Assembly: GCF_017545445.1 (NCBI RefSeq)
Contig: NZ_JAFWOM010000163.1
Coordinates: 1 to 63,999, forward strand
Reading direction: 5' to 3'
DNA: 63,999 nt
From: Fibrobacter sp.
Lineage (GTDB): Bacteria > Fibrobacterota > Fibrobacteria > Fibrobacterales > Fibrobacteraceae
Under the pieces are notes generated by a model. That model had not been told where the DNA came from, searched no databases, and saw nothing but the letters and a program-made list of their open reading frames with translations. Position numbers and translations under genes: made by a program. This document shows positions 47,338-56,999 of the stretch, piece after piece; position 1 is the stretch's first letter; the number at the start of each line of letters is the position of its first letter.

Positions 47338-49326
47338 TTATTTTGTGAACGGAACGAGTTCTACGCGACGGTTCTCGGCTCTGCCCGCCTTAGTGTCGTT
47401 GTCGGCGATCGGCTTAGAGCTACCATAACCAACAGCACGGAGACGATCCTTTTCAACACCACGCTTCTTGAGATAGGTCACGACAGCCTTGGCTCGATTT
47501 TCGGAGAGCTTCTGGTTCTTCTTGTCAGAACCCTTGTTGTCCGTATGACCCTGCACTTCAAGGTTAGCTTCAGGAATCTTCTTCATCAATTCTGCGATAT
47601 CCTTGAGCGTACTATAGCTGCTCGTGGTAAGCTTTGCAGAACCAGTCTTGAACTGAATACCCTTCTTGAACTGATCGAGGTCTTCCTTCTTGTTCAGCGG
47701 GCAACCCTTTTCATCAACGCGAACGCCTGGGAGTGTATTCGGGCACTGATCAATAACATCAGGTACGCCGTCCTTATCGAAGTCAGGCAAGCAACCGAGA
47801 GAGTCAACAGAGTAACCAGCCGGAGTACCCGGGCACTTGTCCTTAAAGTCAGCAATGCCATCCTTATCCGTATCGAGCAAGCAGCCGAGGGAATCAACTT
47901 CAACGCCAGCCGGAGTATTCGGGCACTTGTCGAGGAAGTCAGGCACGCCATCCTTGTCAAAGTCAAGCGGGCACCCCGAAGCATCAACAGTGATGCCTAC
48001 CGGAGTATTCGGGCACTTGTCCTGAGCGTCGCCAACGCCATCCTTATCAAAGTCAAGCATACAACCAAGAGAATCAACAGCGATGCCAGCCGGAGTATTC
48101 GGGCACTTGTCCTTGAGATCGACAATGCCATCCTTGTCAGAATCTACGCGAGCAAGAGAATCTGCCAAAGCACGTTCGCGAGCAATAGCAATAGCATCTT
48201 CAACTGGGCAACCATCAGCATCGACTTCAAGCCCCCTTGCAGTACGAGCGCACTTATCGTCACCATCCGGGACACCATCACCATCCGTATCCTTCGGCGT
48301 TCTCTTTGCATCAAGAGCAATGCTCAAGAGTGCTGCACCGGAAAGAAGCGGGGCGCTAGCATAGCCATAAGAGACTCTTTCACCATGTTCGCCAACATAG
48401 TAAATCGTGTGATCTTCACCACCCTTGACATCTTCATCATGATCAAAGCCGGTCTTGAACAGACGGACAGCCACTTCAAGGCCGATAGCAAATTCAATGT
48501 TATACGGGAGATGGAAGCGGAAACCCGGAGTGATGAGCATCGGATCCACCATCGGGTCAAACTTGTATCTGCCAACACTCTGGAGACGCATTTCCGCAGA
48601 GAATTCGAGGAACGGAGTCATCCACGGAAGAGCGAGCCAGTTGATACCCGTACTATAGACAAGCGTATTGGTTTGGTCATTATTGATTGGATAAACGTAA
48701 CTTGCAGCGAGGTTCCACGTAATCGGCGCCCCCACCTTGGTAAAATCGAACGAGAATGCGAGACCCGCACCGAAGACAAAATCGTCAGCGGTGAACGGAT
48801 GCGTATATCCATTTCCATTCAAGTACCAAGTATGGCGAGGACGCACACCGGCACTTATTTCACCAGTCGGGATGTAAAGGTCAAGCATAAGGGCTGTTTT
48901 GAAGAATCCCGAACTGTCAGAAGCAAACGGAAGACCAACCTTAGCAAAGAGATCTAGGTCGCCACGGCTTGTAGTCCACATGTTCGCAGCACCGCTAGGA
49001 CCGTTGGAGTTAGCATGTTCATAGTACACCGGAAGAGAAGCTCCGATATCGATGAAATCCAACACGCCCACACTTACAAAAAAATTGCCGGCCTGAGAGT
49101 AATCTACGTCATTGAACGAATACTTTTTCCCGTTCATTTCATAGACACCACCACGAGACAAGCCCCAGGAACCAAACGAAATGTTTCCGCCTGTACCAAA
49201 GTTGACCTGCCATTGTCCCAGAGTTTTTGCATTAATTTGATGCAAACCTTCTGAGCCGCCCATGATTCCAGCCTGAGCAAAGGCGAGAGTTGTTGTTAGC
49301 AACGCTAACGAAGCGACCTTCTTCAT
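47338..49326 (-). CDS. OmpA-family outer-membrane protein with six TSP3 repeats
   Basis: 662 residues. Signal peptide (MKKVASLALLTTTLAFAQA), a beta-barrel-like region to about 340, six thrombospondin type 3 repeats (about 346-544, period 30 residues, DKDGVPDFLDKCPNTPAGV type, calcium-binding), and an OmpA peptidoglycan-binding domain (553-662) with VQGHTDNKGSDKKNQKLSENRA. It should anchor the outer membrane to peptidoglycan and stiffen through calcium. It follows the CapD-like gene by three bases and is the last gene of the coaX-led minus-strand operon. Confidence 0.93.
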   Translation of the reverse strand: MKKVASLALLTTTLAFAQAGIMGGSEGLHQINAKTLGQWQVNFGTGGNISFGSWGLSRGGVYEMNGKKYSFNDVDYSQAGNFFVSVGVLDFIDIGASLPVYYEHANSNGPSGAANMWTTSRGDLDLFAKVGLPFASDSSGFFKTALMLDLYIPTGEISAGVRPRHTWYLNGNGYTHPFTADDFVFGAGLAFSFDFTKVGAPITWNLAASYVYPINNDQTNTLVYSTGINWLALPWMTPFLEFSAEMRLQSVGRYKFDPMVDPMLITPGFRFHLPYNIEFAIGLEVAVRLFKTGFDHDEDVKGGEDHTIYYVGEHGERVSYGYASAPLLSGAALLSIALDAKRTPKDTDGDGVPDGDDKCARTARGLEVDADGCPVEDAIAIARERALADSLARVDSDKDGIVDLKDKCPNTPAGIAVDSLGCMLDFDKDGVGDAQDKCPNTPVGITVDASGCPLDFDKDGVPDFLDKCPNTPAGVEVDSLGCLLDTDKDGIADFKDKCPGTPAGYSVDSLGCLPDFDKDGVPDVIDQCPNTLPGVRVDEKGCPLNKKEDLDQFKKGIQFKTGSAKLTTSSYSTLKDIAELMKKIPEANLEVQGHTDNKGSDKKNQKLSENRAKAVVTYLKKRGVEKDRLRAVGYGSSKPIADNDTKAGRAENRRVELVPFTK

Positions 49327-49329
49327 TGT

Positions 49330-51378
49330 TTATCCCTCTTTTGAGATTGATTGGTTGTTGAAATCTATTTGTTCTTTCCCACTCGAATTATCATCTTTAT
49401 TAGAATCTTTCAGGCTCGACTGCTGTAAAACAGTCCTATTAAATTCCTCCGGAGTTGTAAACGTCGGAACGATTTCATGCAGAGCCCGAATTGCAACCTC
49501 ATCATTATTTTCAGCTGCAGCACCTTTCAATTTCCACAATTCATTAATAAACTTAGATGTATCGATATCGATCTGCTTACCTATAAATATAAGTTTATTC
49601 TTAGTTTTTTCAAGTCCTTCTTCATCCATCAAAAGCTCTTCTTTAATCTTTTCACCCGGACGAAGACCAGTGAACTTGATTGGAACATCTTTATATGGAA
49701 CCTTGCCATACATGCGAATCAAGTTTTCGGCAAGCGTCACAATCTTTACAGGCATGCCCATATCGAGCACAAAGATTTCACCACCATGAGCGATACTAGC
49801 AGCTTCAAGCACAAGGCTTACAGCTTCAGGAATCGTCATAAAGTAGCGAATAATATCGGGATGCGTCACCGTTACAGGCTTACCTTGTTCAATTTGACGT
49901 TTGAACAGCGGAATCACGCTTCCATTACTGCCGAGCACATTGCCAAAGCGCGTGACAACAAATTCTGTATTGCTGTCTTTCTGCAAAGACATAAAGCGGA
50001 CAATCATTTCACAGCAGCGTTTCGAAGCACCCATGACGTTAGTCGGGTTCACCGCCTTGTCGGTACTAATCATCACAAACTTCTTTACGTTGTTAAACAT
50101 CGAAAGTGTTGCCACATTGAACGTTCCAACAACGTTATTCTTAATTGCTTCCATTGGATTATTTTCCATCAACGGAACATGCTTATGGGCCGCAGCATGG
50201 AAAATCACTTCCGGATGATATTTCTTGAAAATCTGGTTCATGCGGAAATAGTCACGGACTGAAGCGATAATCGTCACCAAATTCAACGACTTACCATATT
50301 CCATCACAAGTTCTTGCTGGATATCATAAGCATTGTTTTCGTAAATATCGACAATGATAACTTGCCTAGGATTGTATTTGGCGATCTGACGAACAAGTTC
50401 GCTACCGATGCTACCACCACCGCCAGTCACCATACAGACTTTATCTTCAATATAGGCGCGAATATCCTTGTTGTCAAATTTGATAGGATCGCGGCCAAGC
50501 AAATCTTCAACCTTGATATCGCGAATCTGAGTTGCAAAATTAGTCGTACCATTACCGACATTGGAGCTGTCCAAAAGATTTCCGATAAAAGGAAGCACCT
50601 TCACCGGAAGTCCGGTCTTGCTACAGATATCCAAAATAGTCTGACGATCTTTAGGAGGGCAGCTCGGAATGGCAAAAAGAATTTGTTCAATATTTTCAAG
50701 TTTTGCAATTTTGGGAATATCGCTAGTACCGCCAGCAACAAGCACGCCTTCAAACGGCTTGCCAATTTTATAACGGTCGTCATCCATAAGGCAGACGGGA
50801 TAAATTTCAGCCGCAGCGGATGTTTCAAGTCCCTTTTCGGCATCATTCGAACTATAACGAATTTCATCCAACAAAAGCTTTGTCGCATTACCCGCACCAA
50901 TAATCATGGTACGCCTTTTCCGTCCTTCGATTCGTCCAGTTTCAGTAAGAGTAATGAACGCATTCCTGAACATGTATCGAAAGAGCGAGACGCCAATACA
51001 CGCCATTATCATTTGCGCGATAGCGAACTGCCAGTGCAGGTCACCTCTAACGATATAAAAAAACACCTGCGTTACGAGAATACCGACAAAGACTCCTTTA
51101 ACGCAACTCAAGTAGTCAGAACGATTTAAGTATCTCCATAGTTTGTTGTAAGCGCCAAAAAAGAGCAAACTTCCAAAGCACATGAGTACGCTCAAAAAGA
51201 AAATTGCCAGTAAATCGGTTTTTCTAATGGGATCTATAGATGAAGGGGATAAAGAAAGGAAGAAGCTTGAAAAAAGGCCGGCAACAACAACGATAAAACC
51301 ATCCGCTAACGCTAAAATACGTTTACGAACTCTAAAATTAACAAACAGTTGTGTTATTTTCGCCATGTTTATATTCAT
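49330..51378 (-). CDS. CapD/PglF-type membrane NDP-sugar dehydratase
   Basis: About 682 residues from the ATG at 51378; a GTG at 51408 and an ATG at 51366 are alternatives and no ribosome site decides. Four membrane helices (about residues 20-125), a CoA-binding-like nucleotide domain (TMIIGAGNATKLLLDEIRY), then a short-chain dehydrogenase domain: VTGGGGSIGSELVRQI (NAD loop), HAAAHKHVPLMENNP, STDKAVNPTNVMGASKR. The TDKAV motif replaces the Tyr-based site and marks the FlaA1/PglF/WbpM branch, 4,6-dehydratases of UDP-GlcNAc. It provides an early sugar nucleotide for polysaccharide or glycoprotein assembly, in line with the Wzi- and Wzc-like neighbours. Confidence 0.92.
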   Translation of the reverse strand: MNINMAKITQLFVNFRVRKRILALADGFIVVVAGLFSSFFLSLSPSSIDPIRKTDLLAIFFLSVLMCFGSLLFFGAYNKLWRYLNRSDYLSCVKGVFVGILVTQVFFYIVRGDLHWQFAIAQMIMACIGVSLFRYMFRNAFITLTETGRIEGRKRRTMIIGAGNATKLLLDEIRYSSNDAEKGLETSAAAEIYPVCLMDDDRYKIGKPFEGVLVAGGTSDIPKIAKLENIEQILFAIPSCPPKDRQTILDICSKTGLPVKVLPFIGNLLDSSNVGNGTTNFATQIRDIKVEDLLGRDPIKFDNKDIRAYIEDKVCMVTGGGGSIGSELVRQIAKYNPRQVIIVDIYENNAYDIQQELVMEYGKSLNLVTIIASVRDYFRMNQIFKKYHPEVIFHAAAHKHVPLMENNPMEAIKNNVVGTFNVATLSMFNNVKKFVMISTDKAVNPTNVMGASKRCCEMIVRFMSLQKDSNTEFVVTRFGNVLGSNGSVIPLFKRQIEQGKPVTVTHPDIIRYFMTIPEAVSLVLEAASIAHGGEIFVLDMGMPVKIVTLAENLIRMYGKVPYKDVPIKFTGLRPGEKIKEELLMDEEGLEKTKNKLIFIGKQIDIDTSKFINELWKLKGAAAENNDEVAIRALHEIVPTFTTPEEFNRTVLQQSSLKDSNKDDNSSGKEQIDFNNQSISKEG

Positions 51379-51429
51379 ACTTTGTATCTGCTTTTTGTAA
51401 AATATCACTTAAAAATTAGTTATAAAATT

Positions 51430-52920
51430 CTACCAATGCAAGGTAGAACGGACAAAAAACGCCCTTATATCGCCAAAAGTCAAGTCTATTTCGAATGAAG
51501 CATACCTCCCGATATAGCTAAATGAGGGTGAAATTGTGTATTGGAGTGGTGCTCCTTGAATAAATTTCTTGCGTTGCGTCTTATACGGATCATCAATATC
51601 GCTGCCATAATCAATCCCTTTCCAAAGCCACTTGTTATGGAGTCCGAAAAAGAACTTGGCAGCACGATTCCAATGGAGCTGACCATACAGAGTCCAATCA
51701 ATGGCTAGAGAGTTCGGACCGTTTGGATTGCCCAACGGAAGTCCCAAATGCGCAATCTGAGCTCGAGCCGTATCGTAATGGCAATAGACAAACGGTTCTA
51801 CACGCGCAATTTCAGCGATAGACCCAAGTTGAAGCAACTTATTTTTCACTTCTGTGTCATGAGCAACTTGCATACCGAACATAGCCGCCCAACGGTTATT
51901 GCTGTAACGGTTCTGATAAACAGCATAAGGCGATTCCATGTCGTCAAGGAAGAACTCGCCATAGAGACGAGCTTTCTTGAATAGCTGAACGTTCATGTCA
52001 AAAGCGAGCGCCCCATTGTTCACACGTTCAGAATAGTTACCCTTTTCAATAAATAGTGGCACAATGGGAACAAAGAGCCACGGTTTATTCTCATTGTAAA
52101 GAATTTGAAGTTCAGAAATGCCTAAAGTAAATTTTCCCAAAGCGAGCTCATAACGATGACCATAAAAATTGCGATCATTCAAATTATCTTTGCTGTAGCT
52201 CCAGGAATTCACACGAAAGTCGGCATAGACGCTATAAATACGCAAAGGACCAAAAATGAGATCCACTGAAAGCATATTATACGGAAGCGCAAACTGGTTG
52301 AGCGAAAGGTTATTGTAGTATCCGGGCCCCCAGTGCAAGACATCACGAGCTAGCTGAGCACGAACCCAACCATAGTTAAGCCCAAGGTGAGCACGATAGC
52401 GAGCATAACTCACATAGTCAATTCCACCATCGCCCTTATCCTTAGACTGGACATCAAAAACTTCATGATCATAACTTTTCGGCTTTTTAGCAGCATGACC
52501 TTCAGAATAAATTCTCGCATCAAGGTCAAAATCGAGAGAATCGGCAAAGCCACGAATGAAAAGCCCTCCATCAATAGCGGGCCAAATTGTATCGCCCAAC
52601 GCAGACGATGACTTGTAATCGATTCCGAGAATCGGACTTACAGCAATCGCAAACTTGTGAGAAGAACCACTATCGCTTTTAAAGAACACCATTGCATTGG
52701 AATTATTCTTTTCGAAATTCTTATGGAACGTCGTATCGCGACGCGGATAAGTGAAAAAATGATTTTCCTCACCAACCGTCTGGCGATGGTATTCCATAAG
52801 CATCGGAGCATAATCCAGTCCGCGCAAGTTGCGAGTTCGTTCCGAACCAAAGACCGGAGAGCGTCCCGATTCGGCAAAAACCATCGTCGTTAAAGCAAGG
52901 GCCACTAGAAATGCTCTCAT
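51430..52920 (-). CDS. Wzi-like capsule assembly outer-membrane protein
   Basis: 496 residues from the ATG at 52920, which has GAGAGG six bases upstream; a GTG two codons earlier is less likely. Signal peptide (MRAFLVALALTTMVFA), then a large barrel with the segment DVLHWGPGYYNNLSLNQF, like the WGPG motif of Wzi, and aromatic strand ends through to FVRSTLHW. Wzi proteins bind exported capsule at the surface. Next to coaX (18 bases) and the CapD-like gene (about 50 bases), it sits in one operon; linkage to coaX is likely historical. Confidence 0.8.
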   Translation of the reverse strand: MRAFLVALALTTMVFAESGRSPVFGSERTRNLRGLDYAPMLMEYHRQTVGEENHFFTYPRRDTTFHKNFEKNNSNAMVFFKSDSGSSHKFAIAVSPILGIDYKSSSALGDTIWPAIDGGLFIRGFADSLDFDLDARIYSEGHAAKKPKSYDHEVFDVQSKDKGDGGIDYVSYARYRAHLGLNYGWVRAQLARDVLHWGPGYYNNLSLNQFALPYNMLSVDLIFGPLRIYSVYADFRVNSWSYSKDNLNDRNFYGHRYELALGKFTLGISELQILYNENKPWLFVPIVPLFIEKGNYSERVNNGALAFDMNVQLFKKARLYGEFFLDDMESPYAVYQNRYSNNRWAAMFGMQVAHDTEVKNKLLQLGSIAEIARVEPFVYCHYDTARAQIAHLGLPLGNPNGPNSLAIDWTLYGQLHWNRAAKFFFGLHNKWLWKGIDYGSDIDDPYKTQRKKFIQGAPLQYTISPSFSYIGRYASFEIDLTFGDIRAFFVRSTLHW

Positions 52921-52938
52921 AAACACCTCTCGAATGAA

Positions 52939-53763
52939 TTATTCCTCGGCATCTTTGTCAATGACTTCGGCAGCAGAATCACCGCGAAGCGCTACTAGAC
53001 GGACGCCATCAAGCGTCAAGTAAGGATCGTACGTATCAATGATTTTGGTGTGTCCCACAACAGTACGCCCCCATCCACCCGTAGCAAACACAGGAACATC
53101 CTTTTTTCCCATTTCATGCTTGATTTTTGCAACAAGCGTTTCAAGTTCGGCCATGAATCCAAACAGGAGTCCGGCACGAATGGCATCGTCAGTATTGTTG
53201 GCAATGAGATTTTTTGGCCATTCAATGCTAACAGGCAGGAGTCGAGCCGCTTTTTCGGTAAGCACGTCCAAGCTTGCGCTAATCCCAGGAATGATGATTC
53301 CACCGGCAAATCCACCATCCTTCATTACGTCAAAAGTGGTTGCCGTACCCATATCAATAACGATAGCATCTGAAAAGCCGCGTTCCCGAAGAGCGATTAC
53401 ATTGCAAAGGCGGTCGGAACCAAGCGAGCTCGGATTTGGATACGCAATTGGACAATTGAGACAATTTGAGGAACTCACCACTTGTACCGGGCGCTTGAGA
53501 AGCGTTTGCAAAGCTTTGACCCACGGGCGTTCCAACGAAGGCACCACAGTAGAAAGTCCTACATGCGTAACCGATTCCGGCTTGATTTTTGAAAAATGAA
53601 TGAGACCACCAACACGGTTCATCACTTCATCAGAAGTCGTTTCCTTACGAGTCGTAAGCCTCCAATGATCCACAACTTTGTCATCTTTGAATATACCAAG
53701 AACGGTATGCGAGTTACCCACATCGACAACAAACGACAAAGATTTTTTCAAATTCTTTTTCAT
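52939..53763 (-). CDS. coaX: Type III pantothenate kinase
   Basis: 274 residues, slightly long for the family. Phosphate-1 motif VVDVGNSHTVLGIF, the motif SDRLCNVIALRERG, phosphate-2 motif VIDMGTATTFDV, and GGIIIPGISASLDVLTEKAARL with the residues that contact pantothenate. It makes 4'-phosphopantothenate from ATP in the first committed step of CoA synthesis. No strong ribosome site precedes the ATG; the 53.8-kb heptamer element ends about 20 bases upstream. First gene of the polysaccharide operon. Confidence 0.95.
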   Translation of the reverse strand: MKKNLKKSLSFVVDVGNSHTVLGIFKDDKVVDHWRLTTRKETTSDEVMNRVGGLIHFSKIKPESVTHVGLSTVVPSLERPWVKALQTLLKRPVQVVSSSNCLNCPIAYPNPSSLGSDRLCNVIALRERGFSDAIVIDMGTATTFDVMKDGGFAGGIIIPGISASLDVLTEKAARLLPVSIEWPKNLIANNTDDAIRAGLLFGFMAELETLVAKIKHEMGKKDVPVFATGGWGRTVVGHTKIIDTYDPYLTLDGVRLVALRGDSAAEVIDKDAEE

Positions 53764-53782
53764 CGTAGCGAAATATAGTAAA

Positions 53783-53906
53783 TAACAGGTTATAGGTTTC
53801 AGGGTTTAGGTTTTAGGAATAGAATCATGCACTTCGTGTATCCATATAAGGTGGCGAAGCCACAATTATAAACCTAATACCTAACTCCTATCCCCTAATA
53901 CCTAAA
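53783..53906. repeat. Heptamer-armed intergenic element between coaX and thiE
   Basis: Left arm GGTTATA-GGTTTCA-GGGTTTA-GGTTTTA, right arm (53873-53906) whose minus strand reads TATTAGG-GGATAGG-AGTTAGG-TATTAGG, all with a seven-base period. In between lie two hairpins of the 5-3-5 type, TGCAC-TTC-GTGTA (imperfect, 53829) and GTGGC-GAA-GCCAC (53851-53863). The right arm runs into thiE: its final codons for LGIRG and the stop lie in the repeat. Confidence 0.72.
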
Positions 53907-54520
53907 AACGCTTGTTTCAGTTCACGCGTCGCGAGTTCTGGGTCCGCGGATTTCATAATAGCCGAGACCGCACAAATTCCAGCAATTCCGGAGCCCTTGA
54001 GAACATCTATGTTGTTCTTATTCAAACCTCCAATAGCATTAACCTTAATCGGAACCGCCTTCACGATTTCCTTGAGCGTATCAACGCTAGTGAGTATAGT
54101 GATTACCTTTGTCGTTGTTGGGTAAATAGCGCCGACACCAAGATAGTCTGCGCCTTGCTCGTAAGCCTCTAGAGCCTGCGGAACGGTCTTTGCTGTCGCA
54201 CCAATTATTTTATCTGCACCCATCAATTGACGAGCGGTCTTCACCGGCATGTCCGTCTGTCCAACATGCACACCTTCAGCATCGACCGCTAGAGCCACAT
54301 CAACGCGATCATCAATAATCAACGGTATATTATAACGCTTCGTAATTTCGTGCGTTGCCGATGCAAGTTCAATATATTCGCGTGTCGTGCGGCTTTTTTC
54401 GCGAATTTGAATGAGCGTCGCTCCCCCTTTGCAGGCCGATTCAACGACCGACAAGAAGCGTTCTGGAGGTACGGAAGTACTATCCGTAATGAAATAAAGC
54501 GTAGTATCAAACGATTTCAT
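53888..54520 (-). CDS. thiE: Thiamine-phosphate synthase
   Basis: 210 residues from the ATG at 54520; an earlier in-frame start adds 12 unlikely residues. YFITD at the N-terminus, GGATLIQIREK, LIIDDRVDVALAVDAEGVHVGQ (binds the pyrimidine pyrophosphate), GADYLGVGAIYPTTTK, VNAIGGLNKNNID: the complete TIM-barrel site. It joins HMP-PP and the thiazole phosphate to give thiamine phosphate. It is not in the thiSFGH operon but 1 kb downstream, beyond the pilin-like gene. Its last five codons lie in the heptamer-repeat arm. Confidence 0.93.
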   Translation of the reverse strand: MKSFDTTLYFITDSTSVPPERFLSVVESACKGGATLIQIREKSRTTREYIELASATHEITKRYNIPLIIDDRVDVALAVDAEGVHVGQTDMPVKTARQLMGADKIIGATAKTVPQALEAYEQGADYLGVGAIYPTTTKVITILTSVDTLKEIVKAVPIKVNAIGGLNKNNIDVLKGSGIAGICAVSAIMKSADPELATRELKQAFLGIRG

Positions 54521-54685
54521 ATTGCCCAAATTAGCAAAAAAACGGCATTTCCACATTGGAATACTTCCTTCTAGAATTTAAAAGTGCGTCATGTCACTTT
54601 TAAATAATTTTTTTTTATGTATATTTCCCCAAAAGCAGCAAAATTGTTTTGCATTTCTAAAAAATATGATTCAATGAGGCTGATT

Positions 54686-55474
54686 ATGACTAATTCAAAT
54701 ATAAAATCTCGTCGAGGGGTGACAATCATCGAGCTCATGGTGGTTTTTGCAATCATGGGTTTCTTAGCAACGGTCGCATTACCGAATTTATTTGGAGTAG
54801 CGGAAAAAACACGTGAAAAAGTAGATTTGATGAAACTATACTACTTGAGAGATGCATTAAACAAGGCTCTGATTGAAGACCTGGATGCATTTTCAAAGTA
54901 CACGCCAGCATCCGCAAGTAAAACAAAAGCAGCAAATTTAGCAACAAATCTTTCAACGGGTCTTTCATCAGATAAAGGAGCAACTTTATTTGTAATAGAA
55001 TTGCATAATGCAACATCTATAAATGTCCAAGGTAGCCACGATAAAGCCAATAATAAAATTGGCGGCCAATCAATTAACATTTGCGAACTGATTGGATCAT
55101 CAGGAACATGGTACAATGCCCTTAAAGAAGCACGTTTTGAAGGAGTCGCAGACATTGTTGCAGCACGACTTGCAGGAAAAGAGAAACTAGGGGGAGAAAC
55201 ATTCACATCAACATTCTACTCCCCTGATGGCAAACAAGAATGGTATCGCACAGCCCCAAAACAACCCTTATTTATAAGCAAAGCTCTCAACCGTGGTAAA
55301 GAGAACGCCAATACTCGATATACGATGAGCGTCCAATGGACTCCTGGTAATGAAGGATTTGGTGTTGAAGTGTTCCTAAATCCCCATAATGGAAACTGGC
55401 AATCGGCATTCAAATCTGATCACGGAGTTTGCTTCTCTACTTACGGCAGAAAGGGTTGTAGAAATAGCAGATAA
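54686..55474 (+). CDS. Type IV pilin-like protein
   Basis: 262 residues from the ATG at 54686, preceded by GAGG; an upstream start adds an implausible leader. The leader MTNSNIKSRRG ends in the prepilin site G|VTIIELMVVF, with Glu at +5, followed by the hydrophobic helix AIMGFLATVALPNLF. The rest is a globular domain with three Cys; no pilin subtype is recognised. As in other Fibrobacter pilin-like proteins it could build surface fibres or be a minor pseudopilin of a secretion system. Isolated, between thiE and thiH on the other strand. Confidence 0.85.
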   Translation: MTNSNIKSRRGVTIIELMVVFAIMGFLATVALPNLFGVAEKTREKVDLMKLYYLRDALNKALIEDLDAFSKYTPASASKTKAANLATNLSTGLSSDKGATLFVIELHNATSINVQGSHDKANNKIGGQSINICELIGSSGTWYNALKEARFEGVADIVAARLAGKEKLGGETFTSTFYSPDGKQEWYRTAPKQPLFISKALNRGKENANTRYTMSVQWTPGNEGFGVEVFLNPHNGNWQSAFKSDHGVCFSTYGRKGCRNSR

Positions 55475-55510
55475 AAGATTAGCTGTTAAGTCATTTGTCA
55501 TTAATTTCTA

Positions 55511-55543
55511 AAAAGTCCCACTCATAACTGATGGGGCTTTTTT
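55511..55543 (+). terminator. Rho-independent terminator after the pilin-like gene
   Basis: AGTCCCA and TGGGGCT pair around CTCATAACTGA (one G-T pair), then six Ts. Confidence 0.78.
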
Positions 55544-55603
55544 ACATTCTTTTTAAAGGTCGGAAAAACTGAAGTTTCGTTACAAATCCCAGTTTACCAG
55601 CCT

Positions 55604-56869
55604 CTAAACGTACAAATAATCGTTCAGCACGGGCTGCATGCCTTCGCCGCTCATGTCGGCATACATCTTGTCGATACTGCGGCCATCGTTGATTTCGAAT
55701 TGCTCATCGCCGCCTTCCCCATCGTCGTGACCGCTGTATTTGCTTTCGTGGTCGCCAATACCGGTCGAGACGCCTGCAGAAACCTTCGTTGCGGCTATTT
55801 TCACGATGCCGTTGCGGAATTCCTTGCTTTCGCGGCTCGAAACCGTAATGCCCACAAACGGAAGGAATATGCGGTAAGCACAAAGCACCTGGCAAAGTTC
55901 CTTTTCGTGAACATCGAGCGGACTGATCTTTTCGTTGTTCACAATCGGACGGAGACGTGGACAGCTTAGGCTCATTTCGGCATGCGGATATTTCTTTTGT
56001 AAGTAATACACATGCAGAGCGCTTGCGAGTGCGTCACGGCGGAAATCCGAAAGGCCAAGCAATGCAGAGAAACCGCAACCACGCATGCCGCCCATCAACG
56101 CTCGTTCCTGAGAATCAAAGCGGTACGGAAATACGCGCTTGTGACCGAGTAAATGAAGTTGTTCATAACGTTTACGATCGTAGGTTTCCTGGAACACCGT
56201 CACGTAATCAACACCGCATTCGTGCAGATACTTGTATTCATCAACGTTCACCGGGTAAACTTCGACACCCACGAGCTTGAAGTACTTGCGGGCAAGCTTG
56301 CAAGCTTCGCCGATGTATTCGACACTGCTCTTTGCGCGGCTTTCGCCCGTGAGCAACAAAACTTCTTCCATGCCGCTATCGGCGATGACCTTCATCTCAT
56401 GCTCAATCTGTTCCATGTTCAGCTGCATACGCTTGATGTGATTGTAGCAGTTGAAACCGCAATAGACACAGTAGTTTTCGCAGTAGTTCGCAATGTAGAG
56501 CGGCGTAAAGAGATAGACGTTGTTGCCGAAATGGCGACCCGTCTCAATCTTTGCCTTGGCAGCCATCTGTTCAAGGAACGGAGCGGCAGCTGGAGAAAGC
56601 AAAGCCTTGAAATCTTCAATAGAGCATGTGTCGTGCTGCAGAGCAAACTGCACATCGCGCGCCGTATATTTGGACGCATCGTAGCTATCGAATGCAGCCA
56701 GAACCTTGTCGCGGATATCGGAATGAATCACTTCCATTCCCGGCAAGTATTCCATGATGTCCGTACGGACAGACGGATCTGTTTCGATCCTGTGCTTGCG
56801 TTCTAAAGCCGCCGGCGAGAGATTTCCAGAATCAAAAAAGTAATTGTTGTCTTTGCGTTCGTTTTCCAT
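55604..56869 (-). CDS. thiH: 2-iminoacetate synthase (radical SAM)
   Basis: 421 residues. Radical-SAM cluster C130-X3-C134-X2-C137 in YCENYCVYCGF, with LLTGESRAKSSVEYI and the C-terminal ThiH domain. It splits tyrosine to dehydroglycine for thiazole assembly with ThiG and ThiS, the anaerobic route, which suits an oxygen-sensitive host. Last gene of the thi operon; the heptamer element between thiG and thiH comes right up to its ATG, so no normal ribosome site precedes it. Confidence 0.96.
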   Translation of the reverse strand: MENERKDNNYFFDSGNLSPAALERKHRIETDPSVRTDIMEYLPGMEVIHSDIRDKVLAAFDSYDASKYTARDVQFALQHDTCSIEDFKALLSPAAAPFLEQMAAKAKIETGRHFGNNVYLFTPLYIANYCENYCVYCGFNCYNHIKRMQLNMEQIEHEMKVIADSGMEEVLLLTGESRAKSSVEYIGEACKLARKYFKLVGVEVYPVNVDEYKYLHECGVDYVTVFQETYDRKRYEQLHLLGHKRVFPYRFDSQERALMGGMRGCGFSALLGLSDFRRDALASALHVYYLQKKYPHAEMSLSCPRLRPIVNNEKISPLDVHEKELCQVLCAYRIFLPFVGITVSSRESKEFRNGIVKIAATKVSAGVSTGIGDHESKYSGHDDGEGGDEQFEINDGRSIDKMYADMSGEGMQPVLNDYLYV

Positions 56870-56997
56870 AAGTCAATAGCCGTTAGTCAATAGTCAATGT
56901 TAGGTTATAGGTTGTAGGCTATAAGGGCTAGATTAGATAGGCACCTTCGGTGCAATTATTTTCCTAAAACCTAATACCTAAGACCTAGTACCTAAAA
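56870..56997. repeat. Heptamer-armed intergenic element between thiG and thiH
   Basis: Left arm AGTCAAT-AGCCGTT-AGTCAAT-AGTCAAT then GTTAGGTT-ATAGGTT-GTAGGCT; right arm at 56963-56996 of CCTAAAA, CCTAATA, CCTAAGA, CCTAGTA. Between them is the hairpin GCACC-TTC-GGTGC (56941-56953). The element fills the whole spacer between the two genes. Confidence 0.72.
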
Positions 56998-56999
56998 AA

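Noticed and set aside
47254..48957. Plus-strand open frame of 567 codons over the OmpA gene
   Set aside because: It mirrors the 90-base TSP3 repeats of the real minus-strand gene and starts within a terminator.
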